From: Oasisia sp. SBJ-2009
Taxonomy: Eukaryota; Annelida; Polychaeta; Sabellida; Siboglinidae
Direction: 5' to 3'
Length of the DNA stretch: 64,000 nucleotides
Assembly (NCBI GenBank): GCA_964017155.1
Contig: OZ024864.1
Location: 37,933,230 to 37,997,229, forward strand
Shown here: positions 45,922 through 59,800 of the stretch, piece after piece
How positions within the stretch are numbered: the first letter of the stretch is position 1
Layout of the letters: the number at the start of each line of letters is the position of its first letter
The notes under the pieces: generated by a model
Databases searched by the model: none
Seen by the model: only the letters and a program-made list of their open reading frames with translations
Told to the model about the DNA's origin: nothing
Made by a program: the position numbers and the translations under genes

Positions 45922-46026
45922 ATCCACCTTCAACCACGGTACTCTCTTCTGTACTGTTGTGGCACCACCGCCCCCCTCTCACTCTATATCTCTCTCTTTC
46001 TCTCTCTCACTCTCTCACTCTCTCTA
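45388..46026. repeat. (CT)n array with duplicated spacer
   Basis: CT runs and CTGT blocks. The spacer CACTCTCACCACGTTAACCG then CCACACTGTACACTA occurs at about 45,517 and 45,773. Leucine/serine-rich open frames are artefacts. Confidence 0.95.
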
Positions 46027-46039
46027 ATCTATATATAGC

Positions 46040-46400
46040 TCTCTGAAAATGGTATGGATTTGTCCGCACCCTGTATACTCCAGGCCTGGAGACGTCTCAT
46101 GAAAGAGAAATTTGCAAATGTTGACATGATTCCCCGTAGACGGTTTTACATACGGTAGTAGGTCTACGCGTAAGCTCAGGGAGCAAACATCCTCCAAATG
46201 CACCCCTCTTGAATCTCCCCTAAACATGCTCACTGGCGTCGGAACTTCAACCACCCCCACTCACTCCGATCTCCGTCGACGTATCGTGACACACGGGAAG
46301 AGGGTGGCTTTCTCCTTCATACCGGCTGCTTAGGATTCGAACCGGGTTCGTTTGGGTGAGAGTCCCAAACTCTACCCCTGAGCCACTGCGCCCTACATAT
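46040..46400 (-). mobile_element. tRNA-derived SINE or tRNA relic
   Basis: On the minus strand the head (46,396-46,325) reads GGGCGCAGTGGCTCAGGGGT, then AGAG, and later CCCGGTTCGAATCC: good A and B boxes. The acceptor stem does not pair and U33 is missing, so it is not a working tRNA. The SINE body toward 46,040 is inferred only. Confidence 0.6.
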
Positions 46401-46614
46401 ATAGACGTAACTGCCATAGTCAAGCCCAAAGTATAACCATCGGCCATAGTGCATAGGCGTGGACATGTTTTTTTATATCTATGCAGTTTACTTGTGTAAA
46501 TAGAAACATAGTGCTACCTTAATTACTTCCAACTACCCTTTATAAAGGCTTAAACCTAAACGAGACTGATTACCACAGCGCTCCAAGCACAGACGAACGC
46601 ACGCACCCACCCAT

Positions 46615-46618
<4 letters not shown>

Positions 46619-46675
<57 letters not shown>

Positions 46676-46694
46676 TGTGTGTGTGTGTGTGTGT
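46619..46694. repeat. (GT)n / (GTGC)n microsatellite
   Basis: GT run, GTGC block, GT run. Confidence 0.95.
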
Positions 46695-47379
46695 TCGAAT
46701 GTACGGTGACAACCTAAGACTTACACATGAATACAAACCTTCTAACCGCGGACATGGTCTTAATCGAGGACGTCCTCGGTTAGTACTGGTCGAGAACATG
46801 AGCGCATTATCGACGTTCTGGAAACGGAAAATATTTAAACTTTAGGAAAGGTCGCTCCAGATCAAAAGTTAATATATGACTTCTTTGTACCAGAAGTGAT
46901 ATAGAATGACATTTTGAACTCTGTATACACATCGAAAAAAGGTGATAAAAACTATATATATATATATATATGTCACTCACACAATACTTGGTACAGATGG
47001 GAGCGATACCCACACATTTGTAGCCTTGTTTTATTTTACTTGACAATTTACTTCTTTGTACAATTCTGGCATAATACGACTAAAACCAAGGCAACAGGTG
47101 CCAATAAACTTTTAAAGTCCGTGAACTCATACATGTCCAACCTCCAGTTCGTCCATCTCAGTTGTACCGCTTGTGCAAATTTGAATTGAACTCCAGCGAG
47201 AAATATATCCGAACAAATAGCCTGAGTACTGACCTACGCTATTTGTCCACATCCGGACGTATCGGTGTAGTCCCCTAGGCTATTCGACGGTATCCAGATA
47301 TATAGCCATTCCAAAAAAAAACAATGAACTAAAACGGTCTTCAAAAATCATACCTTGAAAATTGGTGTAACACAGAATT

Positions 47380-47515
47380 ATAGTCGCAATGCCCCACTGC
47401 CTGAATGCCCCACGACCGGAATGCCGCAAACCTACTCGCAATGCCCCAACCGCGAAGTCGCAATGCCCCACTTTTGGTCGGAATGCCCCACTTTTGGTCG
47501 GAATACCCCAGTGAT
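47380..47515. repeat. GGAATGCCCCACTTTTGGTC short tandem cluster
   Basis: Imperfect 20-bp units with core AATGCCCCA, the last two nearly identical. Confidence 0.75.
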
Positions 47516-47828
47516 TTTATTATTATCAAAACATGTTAAAACATTACTTTTTATAATAATAATTTTTTTACCGTTGGCGTATTCACCATTAATAAATAAT
47601 TAATTCAAGCGACACGAGATGATAACATCTATTTTTAATACAAATTTGGGACAGGTGTCATGGTTTATTGCAATGCCATACAAGTAATGGTCTCTGAGCT
47701 AGTGCTGCAATAAAATAATTTCGTATTTCACAATTCTAGAAACGTTCACATCTATAATTATAAGTATAAATTACAAATAAGTAAAACATAAAAATAAATA
47801 AATATACGTTTTGCTTAAACGACACAAA

Positions 47829-48650
47829 TGGAAGGGAGAAAAATTTGGGAGAAAGGGAGGAAGGGAGGGAACTAGAAAGGGAGGAGGGATATAAGCAGGG
47901 AGGGAGAAAGGGATGGAAGGAGGGAGGGAGGGTGGAAGGAAGGAAGAAACGGAAGGTGGGACAGAGGGAGTGAGAGAGGGCGGGAGGGAGGGAAGGAGGG
48001 AAGAGGTGAAGGAGGAAGGAAATGAGCGTGGGAGGGAGTGAGGAAGGGAGGGGTGAAGGGAGTGAGGAAGGGAGGGGTGAAGGGAGTGAGGAAGGGAGGG
48101 GTGAAGGGAGTGAGGAAGGGAGGGGTGAAGGGAGTGAGGAAGGGAGGGGTGAAGGGAGGGAGGAAGGGAGGGGTGAAGGGAGGGAGGATGGGAGGGGTGA
48201 AGGGAGGGAGGAAGGGAGGGGTGAAGGGAGGGGTGAAGGGAGGGAGGAAGGGAGGGGTGAAGGGAGGGGTGAAGGGAGTGAGGAAGGGAGGGGTGAAGGG
48301 AGGGAGGAAGGCGGGAGGGAGAGGTGATGAGAGTGGGACGGAAGGAGAGTATGACGAGTAACGGAAGCAGGGGAACGAGGAAGAAAGGGAGGGACGGAGA
48401 AGGTGAGTGTGGGAAAGAGGAAATGAGGATTGGAGGAAGGGAGAAAATATGGAAGGGAGGGAGGGCAGAGTAAGAAGGAAGGAAGGAGCGAAAGATGGTA
48501 CGAGAGAGGGAGGGAAGGGCAAAGAAGAAAAAAGGGTTGTGAGAGGGAGAGAGGGATTACTTATGGAGGAATGATTCAGGAAGACATAAAATGATGGAGA
48601 GAGGAAGAGAGGGAACGGAAAAGAATAGATAGTGTGTTGTAAAAGTGTTA
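47829..48650. repeat. Purine-strand tract with 24-bp minisatellite core
   Basis: About 800 bp almost entirely G and A on the plus strand. The core (48,028-48,310) repeats GTGAGGAAGGGAGGGGTGAA then GGGA. Long frames on both strands are artefacts. Confidence 0.95.
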
Positions 48651-50888
<2,238 letters not shown>

Positions 50889-51117
50889 CCGCTGTAGCGC
50901 TTACATTTTTCCGGCGTTATAAACGTTCCGATTGACGTTTCTGCGCATGCGCGATACATGTAAAATCATCAATATGCAGCGAGGAGACAAAGCATTTGTG
51001 GTATAAATACTATGGGTTGTTCATTGGGATGTATATAACCTCTCAGCAAAGTTATTTGTCGCAAATTAACACTAGGAAAACAAGTTTTGAGACATATTTT
51101 GATAGCAAGCGTAAATC

Positions 51118-52285
51118 ACGTTACCACACAAAAGACTAATAAGTAGATTAAACACTCTAAATATTAGTAACGAAATAGTAAACTGGATAGAGGCTTTCAT
51201 CTCAAACAGAAGACAAAAGGTGGCAGTAAATGGAAAAGAGTCGAATTGGCATGATGTAACATCTGGAATACCACAGGGAACAGTGCTAGGACCTCCACTC
51301 TTTGTATTATACATAAACGACTTACCATACCTTACTCAATCCGACACATTTCTATTTGCTGATGATATTAAAATATGTAGACCCATAATAAATACGAACG
51401 ACCAAGATGTACTACAAAAGGACATAACCACCATAGAAAAATGGAGTCATGATTGGATGCTCACACTACACCCAGATAAATGTACACATATGGAAATTGG
51501 AAAAAATAATGTAGGTGAAAATCAATATTACACAACAATGAACAATGTCACAAAAACAATAGACACACATGATAAACAAAAAGACCTAGGGGTAACCTTT
51601 GACTCAAAAGTCACATTTGGTGAATATATAAGCCAAGTGGTAAATAAGGTAACTAAAATGACCAAAATAATTAGAAGAACCTTCCAATTTCTAGATAAAC
51701 ATACTTTGTTGCCACTCTACAAGACTACGCTATGGCAGTATTGCACCCATATACAATAAAACACACAATTGCCTTAGAAAATATTCAGAGAAGATCCACT
51801 AAATAATTACCAGGTATGAGGGACCTATCATATATAGAAAGACTCAAATTGCTTAAAATACCTACATTAGCATATCGAAGATTAAGAGGAGACATGATAG
51901 AAGTCTATAAAATAATATACAACATTTATGACCACTAATCTGTACCAAATATGTTGAAAAACAATGAGATATCACAAAGAACAGGAAACAGAGGACATTC
52001 TCTAAAACTATTCACACAAAGAGCCAAACTAAACCTAAAAAAAATATATTTCCAATTCGAATTACCGAACCATGGAATAGTCTCCCTGATACAGTGGTAA
52101 CAGCAAAATATAAAAAAAATCATTTAAAACAAGACTAGACAAATATAACCAGGAAATTGTATATGACTTCGAAGCACCATTAAGAAATACTAACAATAGA
52201 ACCGGAACTCGCGATTTAATATTAATAGATAATGAAAACGAAGAGCTGATCACAGAGGAATACACAATCCTACGATCAGAACCGT
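51118..52285 (+). mobile_element. Jockey/CR1-like LINE fragment inserted in the MITE
   Basis: The frame at about 51,136-51,759 encodes WIEAFISNRRQKVAVNG, then SGIPQGTVLGPPLFVLYIND (motif B), then FLFADDIKI (motif C, catalytic FADD intact), then HPDKCTHMEIG and DLGVTFDSKV. After a frameshift near 51,760 the tail reads ERLKLLKIPTLAYRRLRGDM and RGHSLKLFTQRAKLN, typical of jockey/CR1 C-termini. The 5' end is truncated before motif A. Several stops make it inactive. Confidence 0.92.
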
Positions 52286-52519
52286 CCTAAGGTGTCCTAA
52301 GGTAAGGTAAGGTAAGGTAAGGTAAGGTAAGGTAAGGTAAGGCAAGGCAAGGCAAGGCAAGGCAAGGCAAGGCAAGGCAAGGCAAGGCAAGGCAAGGCAA
52401 GGCAAGGCAAGGCAAGGCAAGGCAAGGCAAGGCAAGGCAAGGCAAGGCAAGGCAAGGCAAGGCAAGGCAAGGCAAGGCAAGGCAAGGCAAGGCAAGGCAA
52501 GGCAAGGTAAGGTAAGGTA
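52286..52519. repeat. (AAGGT)n / (AAGGC)n pentanucleotide tail
   Basis: Begins CCTAAGGTGTCCTAAGGTAA, then AAGGT units, about 36 AAGGC units, and ends with AAGGT. It lies at the LINE 3' end, so it probably grew from the LINE tail. Confidence 0.95.
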
Positions 52520-52682
52520 GTAGTGCGCCATAATCCGTGACAGTGATTTATAAAAGAAACGTAATATTTTATTGCATTGAACGACAGCTCGTGGCATTTA
52601 TACCGAGAAAATCATGCGCAGAAACGTCAATCGGAAAGTTTTTAACGACCGGAAAAATGTAAGCGCGACACCGCTGCAGCGC

Positions 52683-53634
52683 GGGCCGTTTACTCAGCAC
52701 CTGGGTAGTGCTTTATTTCAACCGGAGTTTCCGCGGTCTTTTAACGGTCAAGGTCGCCATTCGCTGTTTTACGGGTGAGTAGAACTTTCTGTATGTCAGT
52801 TTGCTTTTGAAATTAAGCCAAAATTAAGCAAATTTTCATCGATTTGATGACGTAGCTGTGTTTGTATTGCAAATTTTGTAGTTTCGATTTTACTTGTAGG
52901 TAAATCTACAGTATTTAATTGGTATGTGTTGAACATTTCGTTGCCGTGCCAGCTCGTGCATTATGGCTTTTGCGCGGTTCAAAAACGTGATGTTTGAGTT
53001 GAGCGATCTGTGTCTGTGACTATGAGCAAGTGCGCGTTGCCGGACGGAGGAGAGACGCGTAGCGACATCGTGGATATTGAATATTAGTATTCCACTAATT
53101 TATATATGGCGCACTTCTGTAGTAATTTTACTTAGTATTGGCATGGTTTTGTAAAATATATTTCTTTTAAATTAAATTAGGAACTTAAAAAAAATCAGCA
53201 GAGCCAGAGGATGTTGGAAATGTGTTCAATTAATTGGTAATAGGTCACAAATCACATTTATTAATATGAGTTATAGCAAAGAAGCAAAACGTCTGCAAAC
53301 GGATTGTTCCGTGAGGGAGTCCTTTCACTGTTTCAGCACAGAACCCGGTACGGGCAGTTGTGATATAAGAATCTGGCTCTCAACATTGTCATTACCATTG
53401 CCATTGGGGACTGTGTATCCCTCGTGAATCGGAGATCACGTTAATGTCGGTCCCGTCTCAATTTGGGACGTAAAAGAACCACTGAGGACGACAAGCACCC
53501 TGGCAGTGACCATCCTCAGTGTCTCCTGCGTTAGCAAAGATTGGACTTTTTGGAGTTAATAACCTGAGAACTGAGAAACAGAGCCAGAGGTAAACTGTTG
53601 GATCGCCCGCCGCGTGGCGGTGCAGCAATGGGGC
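52683..53634. other. No gene seen; weak promoter-like start
   Basis: 52,690-52,790 is CpG-richer and ends TTACGG|GTGAGTAG, which could be a non-coding first exon, but nothing downstream supports it. Confidence 0.25.
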
Positions 53635-54150
53635 GTGCAAGTGAGTCACGATACATGGCGAGACTCCGCGCGATTGGAGCATATGGGATAACTGGGGTCT
53701 AAGCGAGACAATTGAGGACTGGACACAAGAATAATACACAATAAAAGATTTTACTGGATTTGCATTTAACATTGCTGTACGTTGTTGTTTCGATAAGCCC
53801 TTATATCCGACAAGTTGTATAAATGCGCATAATCATAACACATGTGTACGTTTGCCCCAAACAGGTTGTATTTCGCGAAAAATGTCACTTTTCATTATTA
53901 GTCAAGATCGCCAAACGCAAGTACTTGCCGCTGTTGCCATGGCAACCACCATTATAATCGATTAAAATTCATGATTTCCGTGATCATTGTCACCGGCAAA
54001 GTGTTCCACTGCTTCTGCTTGTAATAATCCTTCGGACAGTATAACTGAAATAGTTAGACTGGAACAGTTCGATTATTACAACCAAAAACAAAACGAAGTC
54101 TTATGCGTTAACATGGAGAATATGGACCTCCTGCCCCCAACTGCCCCCAG
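53635..54150 (+). mobile_element. Dispersed repeat, contiguous copy
   Basis: Matches 37,495-38,000 followed directly by 39,255-39,540, without the 1.25 kb that separates them there. Confidence 0.65.
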
Positions 54151-54627
54151 CCTCGTTTTCGCGCGCAAGACTTACACGCCCTATCTTCAGCATTGATGAT
54201 TGCTAGTCGTGTGCTGAATGGGAGACTTTATGAGTCAGTTTCAGGCTATGTTCGCCAGGTGGCGCCAGGCGTCACCGGGCCTACAGGCTTCGAGGTAAAC
54301 AAGAACTCCATCGGCGCGACGTAAATAAGATTAGCCTTTTCATTTGTTTTTAGCACAAATTATCATCATTGTGTCGCAATATGAAGTAATGTCTTTAGGG
54401 AGGGAGTATTTTTGTGTGTGTTTATGCTGTATAGATAGGGATAGGGTAGTGATATTTTACTTTAAATATATTCGTATTCATTTGTTCTTGTCTCAGGTTT
54501 GTCAAAGGGGAAAACATTACTGTGGTTCGGTGAGTACAACTCAATCATTAATGAGTAATAGTATCCTTTTTTGATTAAGAACTATTAATATTGCTAAGGT
54601 GCAGCAGCCGCCTGTTAATATTATGCT

Positions 54628-54673
<46 letters not shown>

Positions 54674-54854
54674 ATATATACATATATATATATATATATA
54701 TTTAAACAAACTTGTATTAGTACAACTTCCTAATAACAAACCACTGAAAATGTCACGTGAATTGTTAAGATTAGGAATGTATATATATATATATATATAT
54801 ATATATTTACATATATATATACATGTATATATATATTATAATTTATTATATATG

Positions 54855-54920
<66 letters not shown>

Positions 54921-56109
54921 AACGTGTCTGTAACTGTATTTATATTCTTCGTTTGGCATTCGTAGCATAGGTTATGGTTACATCACCCAAGCAAGGGAAA
55001 TGTCATTATTTGGAATATCGCCTGTTACATAAATAATATTAATTGTAACATATAGCAATAGTAGAGAGACTATATCATGATGTATAATTTATATCAAATA
55101 AACATTGTAATAAAAATACAAGAATTGGGAATGCATTCTAAATTAATTAGTACACCAGACAACTCCATCTGTTTTGGTGAATCTTGCACTATTCGATAAA
55201 TGCAAGAAACACGACACGTGGCTAAAAAGAATTAATACGAAACATATTTAGACCCTGCTACATGTTCGAATTTGCCTGGATGGCCAGTTTTTAAATACAT
55301 TGTTTCCCATATCTCAGGAAATGCTTTACACAGAGATATAATCTTTGGCTAGAAAACGTTTCCGGCGGTAGTGATTTCGCATACGTCATAATTGATCATG
55401 TCTGACATTTATAACTACCACTTTTGAAGGTGGCAGCCATCAAGACTAATGTTCCAATATACTTTTATTATGAAATATATCACTAGAGTGGTGACATTGG
55501 TTTGTAAAAAGAGGTACACGGACAACGATTTCCTAAAACATCACACATGCGTTTGACCTTTGACAGTTATCATAGCCAGCATTTTGTAAAAAAAAATGGC
55601 GGCCGACAAGTGTTCTCATGCCTTGATTTTGTTTTTGATAGTTTTTTCTTAGGTTAGTCAGCTTGCTCAAATTATTATAACTACAATATTTTGTATTTGT
55701 TGTTTCTAATTATCTATATTTTATGCGTTTATTACACCGTTTTATGTATATGTGCATGGGTTCGCAAAGCGCCTGAGAGTATTTATTTAAATGGTCGGCC
55801 GCTATATAATTGTTGTCATTTATTATTAACACATATGTGGATAGGTCCGGGTGCTACGGAGGACAAGCACGAACAACGACATTGTGTAATTGTGTTAGTG
55901 ATATAACAGTTATATGGGGCGTGTTATATAGAATTGGTGCAGCTATAGTTAGTACAGAACAGTTGAAGGTGTTTTGTTGTAGGCACACTCGTCGACAGGC
56001 GGTTTCACAAGATGACCAGAGGACGTGTTATGATGCTGATGATGATGCTGATGCCGATGCTGATGATGCAAGCGTTGCTCGTTCAGGTGATGTAGCCACG
56101 ACGTAAAAT
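54151..56109. other. Non-coding, with (AT)n tracts
   Basis: (TA)n at 54,631-54,702, 54,780-54,838 and 54,858-54,915. A GATGCT-rich patch at 56,029-56,070. No exon supported. Confidence 0.5.
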
Positions 56110-56400
56110 ATCAACGCTTTTCCTTTACAAAACACATACATAGCGATCCTGTCTTACTCTTAAAAACGCCAACGTCGTTGCAGATGCGCACATCTTTGGG
56201 TAATGAGTTCCACAATTTGATCCCCCAGAGTTTTCCTCTTAGTTCTAGTTAAAACAATTGTGAAGTCATTCTGTGATCGTAATCCATAATGGATGAATCT
56301 AGGAATCAGCATTTCAGATATATACAGACGAGAGTTACTGCCTGAGTTAGGTTGCATGAAATAGATCTATCCAGGAAGATACAGGACAGCACCTGATAAG
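56110..56400 (-). mobile_element. LINE 3' end relic (jockey/CR1-like)
   Basis: On the minus strand: GSNSRLYISEMLIPRFIHYG, LRSQNDF, and after a frameshift KLWNSLPKDVRICNDVGVFK, the G.KLWNSLP..V motif of jockey/CR1 reverse-transcriptase C-termini. Confidence 0.75.
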
Positions 56401-56639
56401 ATAAACGATGTATACAGTTTGGTTAGGAGAAAACGACACTAGAATGTAGAGTTAGCAAAAAACTTAACTTTTGTGGGTTTTGTTCATTTGTAAGCTCAAC
56501 GGGTATACATAAATATTTGCCTATAGCAGTCATTTGTCTAAGTCACTGTTGTCACTTCATATTCATTGCTTATGGTTCTTTTTTCCTGTCTCATCAAACA
56601 TTATTAAATGCAATCGTTTGAGGCATATCAGTGACGATG

Positions 56640-57100
56640 TCGCGCTTACATTTTTCCGATCGTTATAAACTTTCAGATTGACGTTTCTGCGCATGCGTGA
56701 TAAATGTAAAATCACCAATGCGCAGCAAAACGACAAAGCATTTTTTGTATAAATGCCACGGGCTGTTCGTTAACTCTCCCGTGATGATTATTGTGAAGAG
56801 TTGCTTAAAATGTCGTTCAATACAATAACATCTTACGTTTGTTCACATCACTGTCACGGATTATGGGGCACTACAGGCACGTGATTCACGCTTGCTATGA
56901 AAACATGCCTCAAAACTTGTTTGCTTCATGTTAATTTGCGACAAATAACTTTGCAGAGAGGTTATATACACCCTAATGACCAACCTGTTGTATTTATACC
57001 ACAAATGCATTGTCCTTTCGCTGCGCATTCATGATTTTACATGTATCGCGCATGCGCAGAAACGTCAATCGGAACGTTTATAACGGCGGGAAAATGTTCT
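56640..57100. mobile_element. Palindromic MITE, uninterrupted copy
   Basis: Inverted arms: CGCTTACATTTTTCCGATCG and on at the left, and the inverse of GGAACGTTTATAACGGCGGG at the right, each containing GACGTTTCTGCGCATGCG. It also contains ATTATGGGGCACTACAGGC. Same family as 50,889-52,682. Confidence 0.8.
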
Positions 57101-57279
57101 TAGCCAACCATTCACTTTACGTTTCCCCACACGACCGCCCCATGCAACTCACCACCAGTTTCTTCTTACAGGTTTATTTTCCTCCAGTTCTCACCCTCAA
57201 AGCACCCATACTTCACTTCTTCTTCTTCTTGTCTCAAATTCTGGACGGGCCTCTTTGCAGGGCGTTTAAAGTCCCATGA

Positions 57280-57522
57280 GAATTTCCGAGTCCACTACAG
57301 GTTACACATTTACCCCCCCCCCCCCCCGTGTGGGATCTTTTACTTCCCCTGGAATAGACACCAGATAGAAAGGACCACCGGCTTTTAGTGTCTATTCCGA
57401 ATGACACAGGCAAATGTGTGGTAAACGAAATTGCCTAAGTTTCGAAACGGTGGCAGGTGGGATTGAACCACTGTCCGCTCGATTGACAGTCCGGCGCTCT
57501 AACGCACGACCACTGCTCCCCA
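57280..57522 (-). mobile_element. tRNA-derived SINE, copy 2
   Basis: Same tRNA-like head (GGTGGGATTGAACCACTGTC on the plus strand) and body (CACTACAGGTTACACATTTA) as the intronic copy at 1300-1553, plus a C15 run. Confidence 0.75.
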
Positions 57523-58146
57523 TTGCTACGCCTCACTTATCGGCATAATGGTATATATATAGCATATTTATATTATCTGCTAAGTTAGATTATCTGCTAA
57601 GAACAAATCATATCTTAATGAAAAGGCGTAACGTTAGTGTCGCGTTTTATTAGCCGATGATTGTCTAATTTCATGTTTGTTTGTTATCGTCTTCATTAAT
57701 CATTGTTGATTTCCTTATCGTTGTTGTCATCATAATCGCGTTGTTATAGCTGCATTGTTTCTGCACACTGTGATTTATAATAACTACATTTATTGCGTTA
57801 TCAACTGAATGCAATAAATCTGTATTGTTGTTATTCAGCAAATCGACAGTTGCGTTCCAAGCTTCACAGATGATAGAGAAAAAATAAGAGACTATATCCT
57901 CCTTGCGTAAGTTGCATCCAGTGTACTGATACTGATTCGAGCACCATTTGTTAATTCGTAGCAACGTAATTAACTAATTAAAAATTGTGTTCTTCCCGGC
58001 ACTGCTGTTATATTTAACCCGGCGGTGAAATTACATATGCATCCATAAGGTGTTGCAACAAAAACATATTGTAAATATAATTTTTAATTATATTTTAGTC
58101 ATCTTGTAACGTATGTCTGCTATTTTAAATGTTGTTTTAGAAGATC

Positions 58147-58200
<54 letters not shown>

Positions 58201-58721
58201 TAAACAATTGTAAAGGACATTTTATATATAATAATTTATTTATTTATTTATTAACTAGTTTACACCACAAGTATTGTTAAATAGATAATCTATTATTTTA
58301 ATTTTGTCTTTATTTATTTTGTATATTAAAATAATATTTTCATTTTAAAGAACAAATCATGTACACTGTGTATCTTATATCTATATCTCATATTTATTTG
58401 CCATATTTCATTTTATTGTATACATAGGCGCTATATGAGTCAAGGCCAGACTACATTCCAATTCATCATGTAATGCACGTTCAATATGGCATTAAAACTT
58501 TATTATTATTCATTGACGTTTACCTAGGTTCTAAGAACATGATTAAACGTGTGAGTTGTTTATATATAATACTATCATATTTATACCATGTTGTATTGAC
58601 AAATAGCGTCGACAGTTCAGTCAAGCCTAATAATGGAGAAAAGTGGTATAACGTAATTACAATTAAACTTAAGCGTTGGAGGTTGTTAAACTTTGAGGGT
58701 TCAAATCGACGCTATAATTCA
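57523..58721. other. Non-coding, AT-rich
   Basis: (TA)n at 58,150-58,195. No exon supported. Confidence 0.4.
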
Positions 58722-58919
58722 ATGATTAGATTTTACGAAGGATGTGTGTTTCTGTGCCTATTTACAAGTACACTTTGTTCTCTCAGATGTGTCGACCAAA
58801 CCAATACAAGTGTCGCCTGCCCCTTTTTCGAATGTACAGGTAGTGGCAACTTTTGCGACTTCGACAGATGTATGTGCGCTTATGAGCCTTATGGAAAATG
58901 GTACGCCGCAGGTTTGTAA
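58722..58919 (+). CDS. Candidate small secreted six-cysteine peptide
   Basis: 65 codons from ATG at 58,722 to TAA at 58,917-58,919. The N-terminus (MIRFYEGCVFLCLFTSTLCS) looks like a signal peptide. The remainder has cysteines spaced C-X9-C-X4-C-X6-C-X4-C-X-C (FECTGSGNFCDFDRCMCAYE), resembling small disulfide-rich secreted peptides. The reading frame also extends upstream to 58,473. TTGTTCTCTCAG just before the first Cys codon could be a splice acceptor instead, making this an exon. No family recognised; chance ORF not excluded. Confidence 0.3.
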   Translation: MIRFYEGCVFLCLFTSTLCSLRCVDQTNTSVACPFFECTGSGNFCDFDRCMCAYEPYGKWYAAGL

Positions 58920-59559
58920 TTATGTCAAACGTGCAATTATTATGGCAATGCAATATGGTAAAATGTTTTTTTTTTGTTATTTCTTATGGTAGCTTGCTGA
59001 AATTTTCAGACAATCTTAATTATATTTCAAAAGGAGTGTGTATATTTTTATTATATTTTGGGACCCCCTTTTAACCCTTACCGGGGCAGCCCTTTTGAAT
59101 TTCAGTGGCATCACCTGAAATCCCAGATCTGCATAATGCACAGGCCAAATCCACTGTAACTTTGTGTATACATAGCTGACATACAACTGCATGTTATAAC
59201 ATAAATATTTCTATAATTATTTTCATAATTCTGTTACGATTTTATAAATATTTCTTTCAAAACATTTAATCATATTTGAACATTTTGTCACGTAGAATTG
59301 TTGTCTTACACTATTTTGTCAATTTAGGAGGATTCGAATTCCTCTTAGCATTGAAAACGCTGATGTGTTTCCATCTGCAAACCTGCCAGATTGCTGGTGT
59401 GTTGCAACAAGTACACGCTGAAATGTTTCCCTGTTTTCAAAGTCGAATTTAATATTAAGAGCAGTATCAGTTACGATGGTAACTCGGTGCAAACAACAGT
59501 TCCGTAGTGACAGAGGTAACTAATTTATTTCTTCAGCCGTTATAGAATTTATAATATTA
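58920..59559. other. Non-coding stretch
   Basis: No gene or repeat recognised. Confidence 0.4.
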
Positions 59560-59800
59560 ACTTTCAGCAAAGTTATTTGTCTCGAATTAACCCGACACAA
59601 GCAGGGTATTGATACATGTGTTGGTAGCAAATACAGATAACGTGACTTCACTGCGCTGTAATCAGTGACGCTGATGAAAAGAAACTTAATATTGTTATTT
59701 ATCGGACGATTTTTAAGGAATTCTTCACGATAATATTGATACGAAAGTTAAGTAACAGCCCGTGGTATTTATACTATACATGCCTTCCGGTTGTCAGCGC
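59560..59800. mobile_element. Diverged member of the palindromic MITE family
   Basis: Shares AGCAAAGTTATTTGTC with AATTAAC, TAATCAGTGACGCTGATG and CAGCCCGTGGTATTTATA in the same order as 50,889-52,682 and 56,640-57,100. Confidence 0.55.

Larger units (their letters stand above)
50889..52682. mobile_element. Palindromic MITE, split by a LINE insertion
   Basis: Left half 50,889-51,117 starts CCGCTGTAGCGCTTACATTT; right half 52,520-52,682 ends with the inverted version (AAATGTAAGCGCGACACCGC). Joined in order, the halves match the element at 56,640-57,100, including GTTATTTGTCGCAAATTAAC and GCCATAATCCGTGACAGTGA. The sequence between is the LINE below. Confidence 0.8.

Noticed and set aside
46325..46396. 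Functional tRNA gene
   Set aside because: A and B boxes are good but the acceptor stem does not pair and U33 is absent.
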